This document shows positions 1 through 5,220 of a stretch of 5,467 bases of DNA, one piece after another. Position 1 is the first letter of the stretch. Every line of letters starts with the position of its first letter. Source of the DNA: an uncultured Bacilli bacterium (GTDB taxonomy: Bacteria > Bacillota_I > Bacilli_A > RF39 > UBA660); NCBI GenBank assembly GCA_947630095.1, contig CANRGI010000090.1, positions 1-5,467 on the forward strand, read 5' to 3'. The position numbers and the translations under genes are program-made. The notes under the pieces are model-generated. The model did not search any database and was not told the DNA's origin. It saw nothing but the letters and a program-made list of their open reading frames with translations.

Positions 1-320
1 TACCTTGGTGAGCCATTACCTCACCAACTAGCTAATACGCCGCAGGCCCATCTCTAAGCGAAGCTTTAAAGGCTCCTTTAATATTTCTATCACATTCGGT
101 ATTAGCAGTCGTTTCCAACTGTTGTCCCCATCTTAGAGGTAGATAACCCACGTGTTACTCACCCGTTCGCTACTGAGTGCAGAATCCACATCCATCTTCA
201 TTCCATTTTTGAGTAAACTCTCGAACTTCATTCGGACTTCAGTGGGGCACTCCGTTCAACTTGCATGTCTTAGGCATGCCGCCAGCGTTAATCCTGAGCC
301 AGGATCAAACTCTCAATAAA
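1..320 (-). rRNA. rrs: 16S ribosomal RNA, 5' portion (partial, runs off the left edge)
   Basis: Read on the minus strand, this begins with the universal 16S start AGAGTTTGATCCTGGCTCAG, followed by ACGCTGGCGGCATGCC and CATGCAAGT. Further in come GCGAACGGGTGAGTAACACG, CTAATACCG, GATGGGCCTGCGG and TTAGCTAGTTGGTGAGGTAA. These are the conserved 5'-domain blocks around variable regions V1 and V2. Aligning AGAGTTTGATC to E. coli position 8 puts the mature 5' end near 320. About 320 of the usual 1500 or so nucleotides are present; the rest lies beyond position 1. Two oddities are GGATTAACGC in place of the usual Firmicutes GGATGAACGC, and a V1 arm of about 80 nt, roughly twice that of E. coli. The identity is certain. 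The lineage it implies (Mollicutes-related Bacilli) is inference. Confidence 0.98.
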
Positions 321-440
321 AAATCTATTCTCGATTTGGAATTGATTTGTTTTGTATCCTAACTATAAAACTCAATTTACATTTCGTCATTTTACTTAGT
401 TTTCAAAGATCATTTTCTCTTGCTGCTTTTCCTTTGTTGC
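321..440 (-). other. 16S rRNA precursor leader
   Basis: This is the stretch between the predicted start of transcription from the proximal rRNA promoter (about 440) and the mature 16S 5' end (about 320). It has no open reading frame of note. It contains a boxA antitermination element (listed separately), and its distal end should form part of the processing stem that pairs with sequence 3' of 16S. That partner is outside the window, so the RNase III stem cannot be shown here. Confidence 0.7.
397..412 (-). promoter_or_regulatory. boxA rRNA antitermination element
   Basis: The minus strand reads TGATCTTTGAAAACTA. This closely matches the boxA of low-GC Gram-positive rRNA leaders (typically TGTTCTTTGAAAACT), the RNA site bound by NusB and NusE (S10) that makes polymerase resistant to Rho-type termination across rRNA. 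It sits about 77 nt before the mature 16S 5' end and about 28 nt after the predicted start of transcription, the normal place for this element. The function is assigned from family knowledge. Confidence 0.75.
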
Positions 441-446
441 TTTTAT

Positions 447-475
447 AATATATCAAACTCAGTTTCAAATGTCAA
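447..475 (-). promoter_or_regulatory. Proximal rRNA promoter (P2), sigma-A type
   Basis: On the minus strand a perfect -35 box TTGACA (475-470) is followed by a 17-nt spacer and a -10 box TATATT (452-447, five of six consensus). Transcription should start near 440. The DNA just upstream (about 476-520) is almost entirely A and T with A-tracts, as expected for an UP element that recruits the alpha C-terminal domain. The spacer contains an interrupted palindrome (AAACT-G-AGTTT). This is the best sigma-A promoter in the window and is placed correctly for the 16S gene. Confidence 0.85.
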
Positions 476-538
476 CATATTTTTTAAAATTTTTAATTTT
501 TTTACATTTTTGTTTATTTTTAACTGAGTTCCAGTGTT

Positions 539-559
539 TCAGTCACTTTTCGTAACTGA
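539..559 (-). other. Hairpin between the two rRNA promoters
   Basis: This is an inverted repeat with 8-bp arms: minus-strand TCAGTTAC, loop GAAAA, then GTGACTGA, with one G-T wobble. It would be at the extreme 5' end of a P1 transcript. No T-run follows on either strand, so it is not an intrinsic terminator. It may be a 5'-end structure of the P1 transcript or a protein-binding site. The function is unknown. Confidence 0.4.
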
Positions 560-567
560 CGGGTTAT

Positions 568-596
568 ATATTACCACCAATATTTTAATAATGCAA
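568..596 (-). promoter_or_regulatory. Probable distal rRNA promoter (P1), extended -10
   Basis: The minus strand shows TTGCAT (596-591), a 17-nt spacer, then TGG-TAATAT (-10 at 573-568), where TGG supplies the extended -10 TGn. The -35 is weak (three of six), but the spacing is exact and A/T tracts lie upstream (about 597-640). A start near 564 lies about 125 nt before the P2 start, giving the tandem-promoter layout common for rRNA operons. No transcript evidence is available, so this is a moderate call. Confidence 0.5.
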
Positions 597-691
597 TACT
601 TTTTTTAATTTTTTTTGCAAAAATTTAATTTTTGACGTCGAAAGTTGAATTTTGGGACTTTTTAATTCACTTTCTAGTTTAGTATATGCTT

Positions 692-728
692 AAAAATAAA
701 AAAAGATTACTATTATTTAGTTATCTTT
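692..728 (-). terminator. Intrinsic terminator of the DUF402 gene, overlapping its stop codon
   Basis: On the minus strand AAAGAT-A-ACTA, loop AATAA, TAGT-A-ATCTTT forms a 10-bp stem (6 + 4 bp) with one A-A mismatch. It is followed directly by a T-tract of TTTTTTTATTTTT. The hairpin spans the last codons of the gene, and the TAA stop codon lies in its loop region. The stem is AT-rich and modest in stability, but its symmetry and long T-tract make it convincing. It would separate this gene from the rRNA promoters downstream. Confidence 0.75.
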
Positions 729-1240
729 TGATAAATTTTATAATAATAATCTATGACCCTTGAGTCAAATGGTGGCTTACCAGCACGTTTCATATTGATA
801 AGAGATGTCAATTCATATTTAATAATTTGATTTATTTCATAAGGATACTTCATTATTCTTCTGTGATAATTATATTCATTTCTATCTAATACCCTGAAAG
901 CACCATCTGCAAATACTCTTAAGTCTAAGTCGTAATCTATATATTTTATTACACCACTATCTATTACATAAGGACTTGCTATGTTACAGTAATAGAATAA
1001 GCCATTAGATTTTAACTGTGCAATTATATTGAACCATCTATTCCTATAAAAAAACATAATCGCTGGTTCTTTTGTATGCCAACTTCGTCCATCTTTTTTT
1101 GTAACTAACACATTATTATTTCCTAATACAATGTAGTCCTTTTTTATATCTAGGACTACTGCTTTATCCCACGTTTTATATATAAGGCCGTTATGTTTGT
1201 AACAGTGTATCTTGATTACGTCGCCTATTTGTATTCTCAT
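713..1240 (-). CDS. ntdp: DUF402 nucleoside tri-/diphosphate phosphatase (Ntdp/YgaC family)
   Basis: This 175-residue soluble protein closely follows the Bacilli Ntdp family (B. subtilis YgaC-like), metal-dependent phosphatases that act on nucleoside tri- and diphosphates. The family's motifs appear in order: YKHNG near residue 14, DGRSWHTKEPAI at 50-61, WFN at 69-71, FYYCNIASP at 82-90, then the signature KYIDYDLDLRVF at 99-110 with the D-Y-D-x-D metal-binding acids, and LDRNEY at 118-123. Length and start match relatives (about 175-180 residues). GAGG a few bases upstream serves as a weak ribosome binding site. There is no signal peptide or membrane segment, so it should be cytoplasmic. It is a single-gene unit with its own promoter and terminator, not coupled to ctp or to the rRNA operon. 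Family membership is firm; the true substrate in this organism is not shown. Confidence 0.9.
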   Translation of the reverse strand: MRIQIGDVIKIHCYKHNGLIYKTWDKAVVLDIKKDYIVLGNNNVLVTKKDGRSWHTKEPAIMFFYRNRWFNIIAQLKSNGLFYYCNIASPYVIDSGVIKYIDYDLDLRVFADGAFRVLDRNEYNYHRRIMKYPYEINQIIKYELTSLINMKRAGKPPFDSRVIDYYYKIYQKITK

Positions 1241-1264
1241 AGATACGCCTCACTCACTAATATT

Positions 1265-1292
1265 ATTATAACATGTTTTTTTGTTTTATCAT
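1265..1292 (-). promoter_or_regulatory. Promoter of the DUF402 gene, extended -10
   Basis: On the minus strand TGT-TATAAT gives a perfect -10 (1270-1265) with an extended -10 TG. A -35-like ATGATA (1292-1287, four of six) lies 16 nt upstream. Transcription would start near 1258, leaving a leader of only about 18 nt before the ATG at 1240. No operator-like symmetry was seen. Confidence 0.7.
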
Positions 1293-1394
1293 AGCATTTT
1301 TAAAAATTGGTAGTAATTATTGGAGTTTTAATATGATTTTGGGGCAATTTGCGCTTATTTTGCATTTAAAACTATTTGTAGAGGGCACTTTACT

Positions 1395-1423
1395 AAAACA
1401 AAAAAGGAGCGTATTACTCCCTT
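1395..1423 (-). terminator. Intrinsic terminator of the S41 protease gene
   Basis: On the minus strand AAGGGAG, loop TAATACG, then CTCCTTT forms a 7-bp stem with one G-T wobble. It runs into a T-rich tail (TTTTTTGTTTT). It begins about 20 nt after the protease stop codon and isolates that gene from the DUF402 gene downstream. Confidence 0.85.
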
Positions 1424-1442
1424 AATAAATCAGTATTTGATT

Positions 1443-2987
1443 TTATCTTAATCTATTTATTGCTTCATTTAATTGAACATCGTCTTCATAAGGCATACCA
1501 TCTGCATAAGTGCCTGTAACTTCTATATCTGGGTTAATACCTACGCCATCTATTTTGTTTCCATTTGGAGTTAGCCAGTATGCTGTTGTGTATTTTATCA
1601 TACCTCCGCTAGATAGATTTTGCTTTTCTTGTACTGTTCCTTTTCCATAACTTTTAGTGCCTATTAAAGTTGCACCATAACTTTCTTTTAAAGTTGCTGC
1701 TAATATCTCTGAAGCAGACGCACTTCCTCCGTTAATTAAAACTTCTACTTTATAATTTTTTGATGCTTTTGTTTCGTCTTCATAATAAGTTACAGTTCCA
1801 TCTTTTGTTTCTAAACCATAAATGTTTTTACCCTTTTCTAGGAACATTTCAGCAATATTTACAGCAGTGTCTAAATATCCACCACCATTATCTCTAACAT
1901 CAATAATTAAACTCTTAATTCCACTTGCTTCTAGTTCGTCTATTGCTTTTTTCATTTGTTCATAAGTTGTGTTTGAAAAAGTAGTAATTCTTACATAGCC
2001 TACACCATCAAAGTTTTCTCTTTTTACTGATGGGATATATATATGCTTAATTTTTAAAGTAGCGTGAATTGTGATACCTGCTCTTAATACTCTAACTTCT
2101 ATTTGATCTTTATTTGAATTTTTAATCATTTGGGCTACTTCTTCTGTATCTGAATTAGTTATATCTTTATTATCTACCATTACAAGTATATCGCCTGGTT
2201 CTAAACCTGCTTCTGAGGCTGGAGAATCGTCAAATACTGTTACGATTAGTGTTCCTTCGTCACAAGAGGTAATTTCAACGCCTATGCCGTCATATTCGCC
2301 GTCTAAACGCTCGTCTAAGTCTGATGCATCTTTTGAGTCTAGGTAACTAGTGTAAGGGTCTCCTGTGTAGTTATACATACCTTCTATGGCAGCGTTTATT
2401 AATTCTTTATCGTCTATATCTCTAGTAGGGTTTTTTAATAGTTTTTTGAAAGCATCTTCAAATTCTGAGAAGAAGCCTGAATTATCTTCATAATCTTCTT
2501 TTACATCTATATTTTTATAAACTATAACTCCTGTTGAAATTGAAACTATTATTGCTGTTATAACTACAATTACTATTACTTCTAATAAACTAAATGAGTC
2601 TTTTACTTCTTCTTTTTCACTTTTTTCAATAATTATTCTCTTTGGTTTAATAGGTTCTTTTTCTTCTATTTCTTCACTAGGTGCTTCAATTAATTTTTTT
2701 CTAGGTGTAGCACTTTTGGTTGTTTTAGGTTTAGTAGTTTTTGGCTTTTCTGTTTCTGCTTTTACAACTTTAGTTTCTTTAGATTTTGAAGCACTCGCTT
2801 GGGTAGTCTTTGGTTTATCTATAACTGTTTTCTTTTTTGTTTCTTTTTTATCTTCTACTTTTTTTGTGTTAGATGTTTTTGTATTAGTTTTAGTTTGACT
2901 TTCTATATTTTTTCTTGGTCTACCTACTTTTCTAGGTTCTTCAGTAGTTTTATTAGTTTTTACTGCTTTTTTATTTTTTTCTTCCAT
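1443..2987 (-). CDS. ctp: Membrane-anchored S41 C-terminal processing protease (CtpA/CtpB family) with long basic N-terminal tail
   Basis: This 514-residue serine protease cleaves near the C-termini of envelope or regulatory proteins, outside the membrane. Residues 1-130 are a Lys/Thr/Pro/Glu-rich low-complexity tail with three KPKTT repeats and an AT-hook-like VGRPRK (21-26). Residues 132-156 form one membrane segment. A linker and helical stretch follow, then a PDZ domain (about 232-313, EYDGIGVEI with GLEPGDIL) and the S41 core (about 325-490). The catalytic set is visible: Ser424 in GGSASASEI, Lys449 in SYGKGTVQ and Gln453, with the family's 25- and 29-residue spacing. DVRDNGGG (363-370) is also canonical. 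The tail is far longer than in B. subtilis CtpA/CtpB. I chose the ATG at 2987 because AAGGAG lies 12 nt upstream. The longer reading begins with TTG at 3026, has no such site and starts upstream of the predicted transcript. The natural substrate is unknown. Confidence 0.95.
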   Translation of the reverse strand: MEEKNKKAVKTNKTTEEPRKVGRPRKNIESQTKTNTKTSNTKKVEDKKETKKKTVIDKPKTTQASASKSKETKVVKAETEKPKTTKPKTTKSATPRKKLIEAPSEEIEEKEPIKPKRIIIEKSEKEEVKDSFSLLEVIVIVVITAIIVSISTGVIVYKNIDVKEDYEDNSGFFSEFEDAFKKLLKNPTRDIDDKELINAAIEGMYNYTGDPYTSYLDSKDASDLDERLDGEYDGIGVEITSCDEGTLIVTVFDDSPASEAGLEPGDILVMVDNKDITNSDTEEVAQMIKNSNKDQIEVRVLRAGITIHATLKIKHIYIPSVKRENFDGVGYVRITTFSNTTYEQMKKAIDELEASGIKSLIIDVRDNGGGYLDTAVNIAEMFLEKGKNIYGLETKDGTVTYYEDETKASKNYKVEVLINGGSASASEILAATLKESYGATLIGTKSYGKGTVQEKQNLSSGGMIKYTTAYWLTPNGNKIDGVGINPDIEVTGTYADGMPYEDDVQLNEAINRLR

Positions 2988-3014
2988 AGTATCACACAAC
3001 TCCTTAATAATATA

Positions 3015-3043
3015 ATAATAACACAAAGAGAGATTTATTTAAA
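3015..3043 (-). promoter_or_regulatory. Probable promoter of the S41 protease gene
   Basis: On the minus strand TTTAAA (3043-3038, four of six -35 consensus) is followed by a 17-nt spacer ending in TGT and then TATTAT (3020-3015, five of six, with extended -10 TG). The start would be near 3008, giving a leader of about 20 nt that includes the AAGGAG ribosome binding site at 3005-3000. A second TATAAT occurs about 40 nt further upstream but lacks a credible -35. Confidence 0.5.
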
Positions 3044-3108
3044 CATTTTTCATTATATTTTCACAAAGAATTTACTATATTTTATACATTTTTAATTTTA
3101 TAACCAAC

Positions 3109-3131
3109 AAAAAACTCCACTAGGGAGTTTT
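3109..3131 (-). terminator. Intrinsic terminator ending the ribosomal protein/rpoA operon
   Basis: This is a perfect 8-bp stem on the minus strand, AAAACTCC and GGAGTTTT around the loop CTAGT, followed by TTTTTTGTT. It begins 3 nt after the rplQ stop codon. It marks rplQ as the last gene of the operon. A weak complementary T-run on the other side (TTTTC on the plus strand) could allow some two-way activity, but no gene converges here. Confidence 0.9.
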
Positions 3132-3133
3132 CA

Positions 3134-3478
3134 TTAAACTAATTCAAGACTTACTATTAAAGCGTCGTCGCCAATTCTTTCTTTTAATTTAATAATTCTT
3201 GTGTATCCTCCTAATCTATCAGCGTATTTAGGGGCTAATTCGTCAAATAATTTTTTAACTGCATTAGTATCATTTTCTAAAAAGGCTAATGCTTTTCTTC
3301 TTGAAACTAAGTCACCTTTTTTAGCATAAGTAATCATTTTATCAACAAATTTTCTTACTTCTTTTGCTCTTTCTTCTGTTGTTTCAACTTTTCCGTTCAT
3401 TATTACTGTTTTTGTTAAACCAGATAATATACTTCTCCTTTTAGTAGTATCTCTATTTAATTTTCTATATAATGCCAT
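3134..3478 (-). CDS. rplQ: 50S ribosomal protein L17
   Basis: This 114-residue protein is bacterial L17 of the large ribosomal subunit, which lies near the peptide exit tunnel. The N-terminus ALYRKLNRDTTKRRSIL (family pattern RKLxRxxxxRxxLL), the segment GKVETTEERAKEVRKFVDKMI (about 29-49) and the ending GGYTRIIKLKERIGDDA followed by a short hydrophobic C-terminus are diagnostic. Bacterial L17 is usually about 115-127 residues, so this is at the short end but complete. It follows rpoA with a 9-nt gap, and its ribosome binding site AGGAGG is fused to the rpoA TAG stop codon, suggesting translational coupling. It is the last gene before a strong terminator. In B. subtilis, ECF transporter genes and truA follow rplQ; here an unrelated protease gene does. 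Confidence 0.97.
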   Translation of the reverse strand: MALYRKLNRDTTKRRSILSGLTKTVIMNGKVETTEERAKEVRKFVDKMITYAKKGDLVSRRKALAFLENDTNAVKKLFDELAPKYADRLGGYTRIIKLKERIGDDALIVSLELV

Positions 3479-3483
3479 AAGTA

Positions 3484-3490
3484 CCTCCTA
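3484..3490 (-). promoter_or_regulatory. Stop/ribosome-binding-site fusion between rpoA and rplQ
   Basis: TAGGAGG on the minus strand is at once the rpoA stop codon (TAG) and the rplQ Shine-Dalgarno sequence, with 5 nt to the rplQ ATG. A terminating ribosome covers the next start site, favouring coupled translation (inference). Confidence 0.8.
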
Positions 3491-4438
3491 TTCATCGTCA
3501 CGGAACTTTAGTCCCATTTCCTTTATTTTGTCCATTACTTCTTTTAATGATTTTTTACCTAAGTTTCTTATTTTCATCATTTCACCCTCGGTCATAGCAG
3601 TTAAATCTTGTAGGGTATGATGACCTGCTCTTTTTAAACAGTTATATGCTCTTACTGACAAATCTAGTTCTTCTATTGGTGTTTCTAATGTCTTTTGAAT
3701 TGGGTCTTCTTCTTTGTCTGCTAATAAACCTGTCATATCTGCAATTTTATTTAATTTTGTAACTATATCAAAATGTTCTATTAAAATTCTACTTGCTAAA
3801 GCTATAGCCTCTTGAGGTGTCATTGAACCGTTAGTGTATACGTCTAAAATCAACTTATCATAGTTTTCACTTTGACCTACACGTGCTGGTTCTACTTCGT
3901 AACTTATTCTTTCAATAGGGCTATACAAAGAGTCTACTGGAATTAATCCAACTTCTTCTTGTGTCATAGCCTTTCTATTTATTTTAGCATCAACATATCC
4001 ACGGCCATTACCTATAGTAATTTCCATATCTAATGAACCACCTTTTGCTAATGTTGCTATTACTAAATCACTATTTACAATTTCAACATCTGCATCTGGT
4101 GTAATGTCTGCTGCTGTAACTACTCCTTCAGTGTTTGCTTTTAAATATAATTTTTTATCTTCTTCTACATAATTTTTAATAACTAATTTCTTTAGATTTA
4201 AAATTATTTCTGTTACGTCTTCTATAACTCCATCTATTTTTTGAAATTCGTGAAGAACTCCAACTATTTTTACGTATTTAACTGCACTTCCTGGTAAGTT
4301 AGATAGCATTACTCTTCTTAGTGCATTACCTATAGTTGTACCGAAACCTCTTTCTAAAGGCTCTAATACAAATCTTCCGTAAAAATTAGATTCTTCATAT
4401 TCTACAACTTTATATATTGGTTTTTCAAATCTTAACAT
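3488..4438 (-). CDS. rpoA: DNA-directed RNA polymerase subunit alpha
   Basis: This 316-residue subunit dimerises to nucleate RNA polymerase assembly, and its C-terminal domain contacts UP-element DNA and activators. The N-terminal domain (about 1-227) shows FVLEPLERGFGTTIGNALRRVMLSNLPG, the dimer-interface signature, and VKYVKIVGVLHEFQKIDGVIEDVTEI. A linker leads to the C-terminal domain (about 255-316). The DNA-binding residues equivalent to E. coli R265, N268, C269, G296, K298 and S299 are visible in SVRAYNCLK (R263, N266, C267) and NLGKKSLKE (294-297). Two ATG codons stand in tandem at 4441 and 4438. The purine-rich GGGG site lies 4 nt before the first and 7 nt before the second, so I prefer the second; the difference is one residue. 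The gene starts 15 nt after the frame-restored rpsK stop. The intact alpha domain fits the AT-rich UP-like DNA upstream of the rRNA promoters in the same window. Confidence 0.98.
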   Translation of the reverse strand: MLRFEKPIYKVVEYEESNFYGRFVLEPLERGFGTTIGNALRRVMLSNLPGSAVKYVKIVGVLHEFQKIDGVIEDVTEIILNLKKLVIKNYVEEDKKLYLKANTEGVVTAADITPDADVEIVNSDLVIATLAKGGSLDMEITIGNGRGYVDAKINRKAMTQEEVGLIPVDSLYSPIERISYEVEPARVGQSENYDKLILDVYTNGSMTPQEAIALASRILIEHFDIVTKLNKIADMTGLLADKEEDPIQKTLETPIEELDLSVRAYNCLKRAGHHTLQDLTAMTEGEMMKIRNLGKKSLKEVMDKIKEMGLKFRDDE

Positions 4439-4453
4439 CATATATCCCCTTTC

Positions 4454-4836
4454 TTATACACGTCTTCTCTTAGGTGGACGGCATCCATTATGTGGGATTG
4501 GTGTTACATTTGTTATTAAGTTACTTCTAAACCTGCTGTTGCTAATGAACGAATTGCTGTTTCGCTTCCTCCACCAATTCCTTTTACAAAAACTGATACT
4601 TTTCTAAGTCCCATATCATAAGCGGCTTTTCCTGCTGCTTCTGCTGATTGTCCTGCTGCAAATGGAGTTTTCTTCTTAGAACCTTTATATCCGATAGTAC
4701 CACTTGATGCCCAACTGATTACTCCGCCATTTTCGTCAGTAATTGTTACTATTGTATTATTATAAGTTGAATGTATGTGTGCCTCTCCAATAGTGACATC
4801 TTTTTTAGTTTTTCTCTTTCTTCTATTATATGCCAT
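4454..4836 (-). CDS. rpsK: 30S ribosomal protein S11, interrupted by an apparent 1-nt deletion near the 3' end
   Basis: S11 lies in the platform of the 30S subunit, contacting 16S rRNA near the E site. The continuous frame gives 106 residues (4836-4516) with GEAHIHSTYNNTIVTITD, WASSGTIGYKGSKKKTPFAAGQSAEAA and VKGIGGGSETAIRSLATAGLEVT, then TAA. Bacterial S11 is normally about 127-130 residues. The missing tail is present in the next frame: from about 4507 to 4457 it encodes VTPIPHNGCRPPKRRRV, the invariant S11 C-terminus, then TAA at 4456-4454. Adding one T to ACTTAATAA (giving ACTTTAATAA, around 4517-4521) restores a 127-residue protein reading EVTLITNVTPIP, as expected. Because S11 is essential and the tail shows no decay, an error in sequencing or assembly is the simplest explanation. 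A true mutation is possible but unlikely. The start is supported by an AGGAGG site 7 nt upstream. Confidence 0.93.
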
Positions 4837-4843
4837 AAATTAA

Positions 4844-4850
4844 CCTCCTA
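4844..4850 (-). promoter_or_regulatory. Stop/ribosome-binding-site fusion between rpsM and rpsK
   Basis: Minus-strand TAGGAGG contains the rpsM stop codon TAG and the rpsK Shine-Dalgarno sequence, with a 7-nt spacer to the rpsK ATG. It is the same arrangement as at rpmJ/rpsM and rpoA/rplQ. Confidence 0.8.
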
Positions 4851-5213
4851 CTTTTTCTTATTTGCTATTGTTTTGGCTTTACCTTTACGAGTTCTTGCAT
4901 TTCTGCTTGTTCTTTGTCCTCTAACTGGTAAACCTTTTTTATGTCTAGTTCCTTGATATGCATTAATTTCCATTTTAGTTTTTATGTTCATTTCTACTTC
5001 ACGTTTTAAATCTCCTACTAGAACATATTCGTCACAAACTTTTCTTAATTTATTTATATCGTCAATACTTAAATCTTTTACTCTTATATCTTCGCTTACT
5101 CCAGCACTCTCACAAATTTTCTTTGCACGAGATGGGCCTATTCCATAGATATAAGTTAAACCTACTACGACTCTTTTGTCTTTTGGTAAATCAATATTTT
5201 TTATACGTGCCAT
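4848..5213 (-). CDS. rpsM: 30S ribosomal protein S13
   Basis: This 121-residue protein of the 30S head contacts tRNA in the P site and forms intersubunit bridges with the large subunit. Recognisable blocks are the N-terminus ARIKNIDLPKDKRVVVGLTYIYGIGPSRAKKI (the helix-two-turn-helix start, with GIG), a central DLSIDDINKLRKVCDEYVLVGDLKREVEMNI, and the C-terminal GTRHKKGLPVRGQRTSRNARTRKGK, the most conserved S13 signature. The basic tail ends in NKKK and would reach toward the P-site tRNA. Its length is normal (118-126 is usual). It lies 11 nt after rpmJ and 11 nt before rpsK. Its ribosome binding site overlaps the rpmJ stop codon and its own stop codon overlaps the rpsK site, so it is coupled on both sides. 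Confidence 0.98.
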   Translation of the reverse strand: MARIKNIDLPKDKRVVVGLTYIYGIGPSRAKKICESAGVSEDIRVKDLSIDDINKLRKVCDEYVLVGDLKREVEMNIKTKMEINAYQGTRHKKGLPVRGQRTSRNARTRKGKAKTIANKKK

Positions 5214-5220
5214 AAAATAA

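Noticed and set aside
476..690. tRNA, small ORF or mobile-element end in the region upstream of the rRNA promoter
   Set aside because: No cloverleaf, T-loop GTTCGA-type sequence, long ORF or terminal inverted repeat was seen. The content is A/T tracts, the promoters and the short inverted repeats already listed.
1261..1394. Search for a small gene, riboswitch or regulatory RNA in the gap upstream of the DUF402 gene
   Set aside because: Only the promoter was found. No conserved riboswitch motif, start codon with a ribosome binding site, or stable hairpin was seen in this AT-rich stretch.
2988..3026. Longer N-terminus for the S41 protease (13 extra residues starting at 3026)
   Set aside because: It would start at TTG with no ribosome binding site and would include the AAGGAG site and the -10 region as coding sequence. 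The ATG at 2987 fits better.
2716..3095. Two plus-strand open frames (60 and 98 residues) rich in Phe, Val and Ser
   Set aside because: They lie antisense to the Lys/Thr-rich start of the S41 protease gene. The composition is just the complement of AAA/AAG-rich codons, and no ribosome binding site or family match is visible.
3037..3100. TATAAT further upstream of the protease gene as an alternative -10
   Set aside because: No -35-like hexamer lies at 16-18 nt spacing, so the extended -10 promoter nearer the gene is preferred.
4510..4525. Programmed -1 frameshift to make full-length S11
   Set aside because: The sequence at the stop (GTA ACT TAA) does not fit an X XXY YYZ slippery site, there is no evident stimulatory Shine-Dalgarno or pseudoknot, and I know of no such control for rpsK. 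It is kept only as a minor alternative to a sequencing error.
4771..4956. Plus-strand open frame of 61 residues across the rpsM/rpsK junction
   Set aside because: It is antisense to two firmly identified ribosomal protein genes, and its Leu/Phe-rich product mirrors their basic codons.
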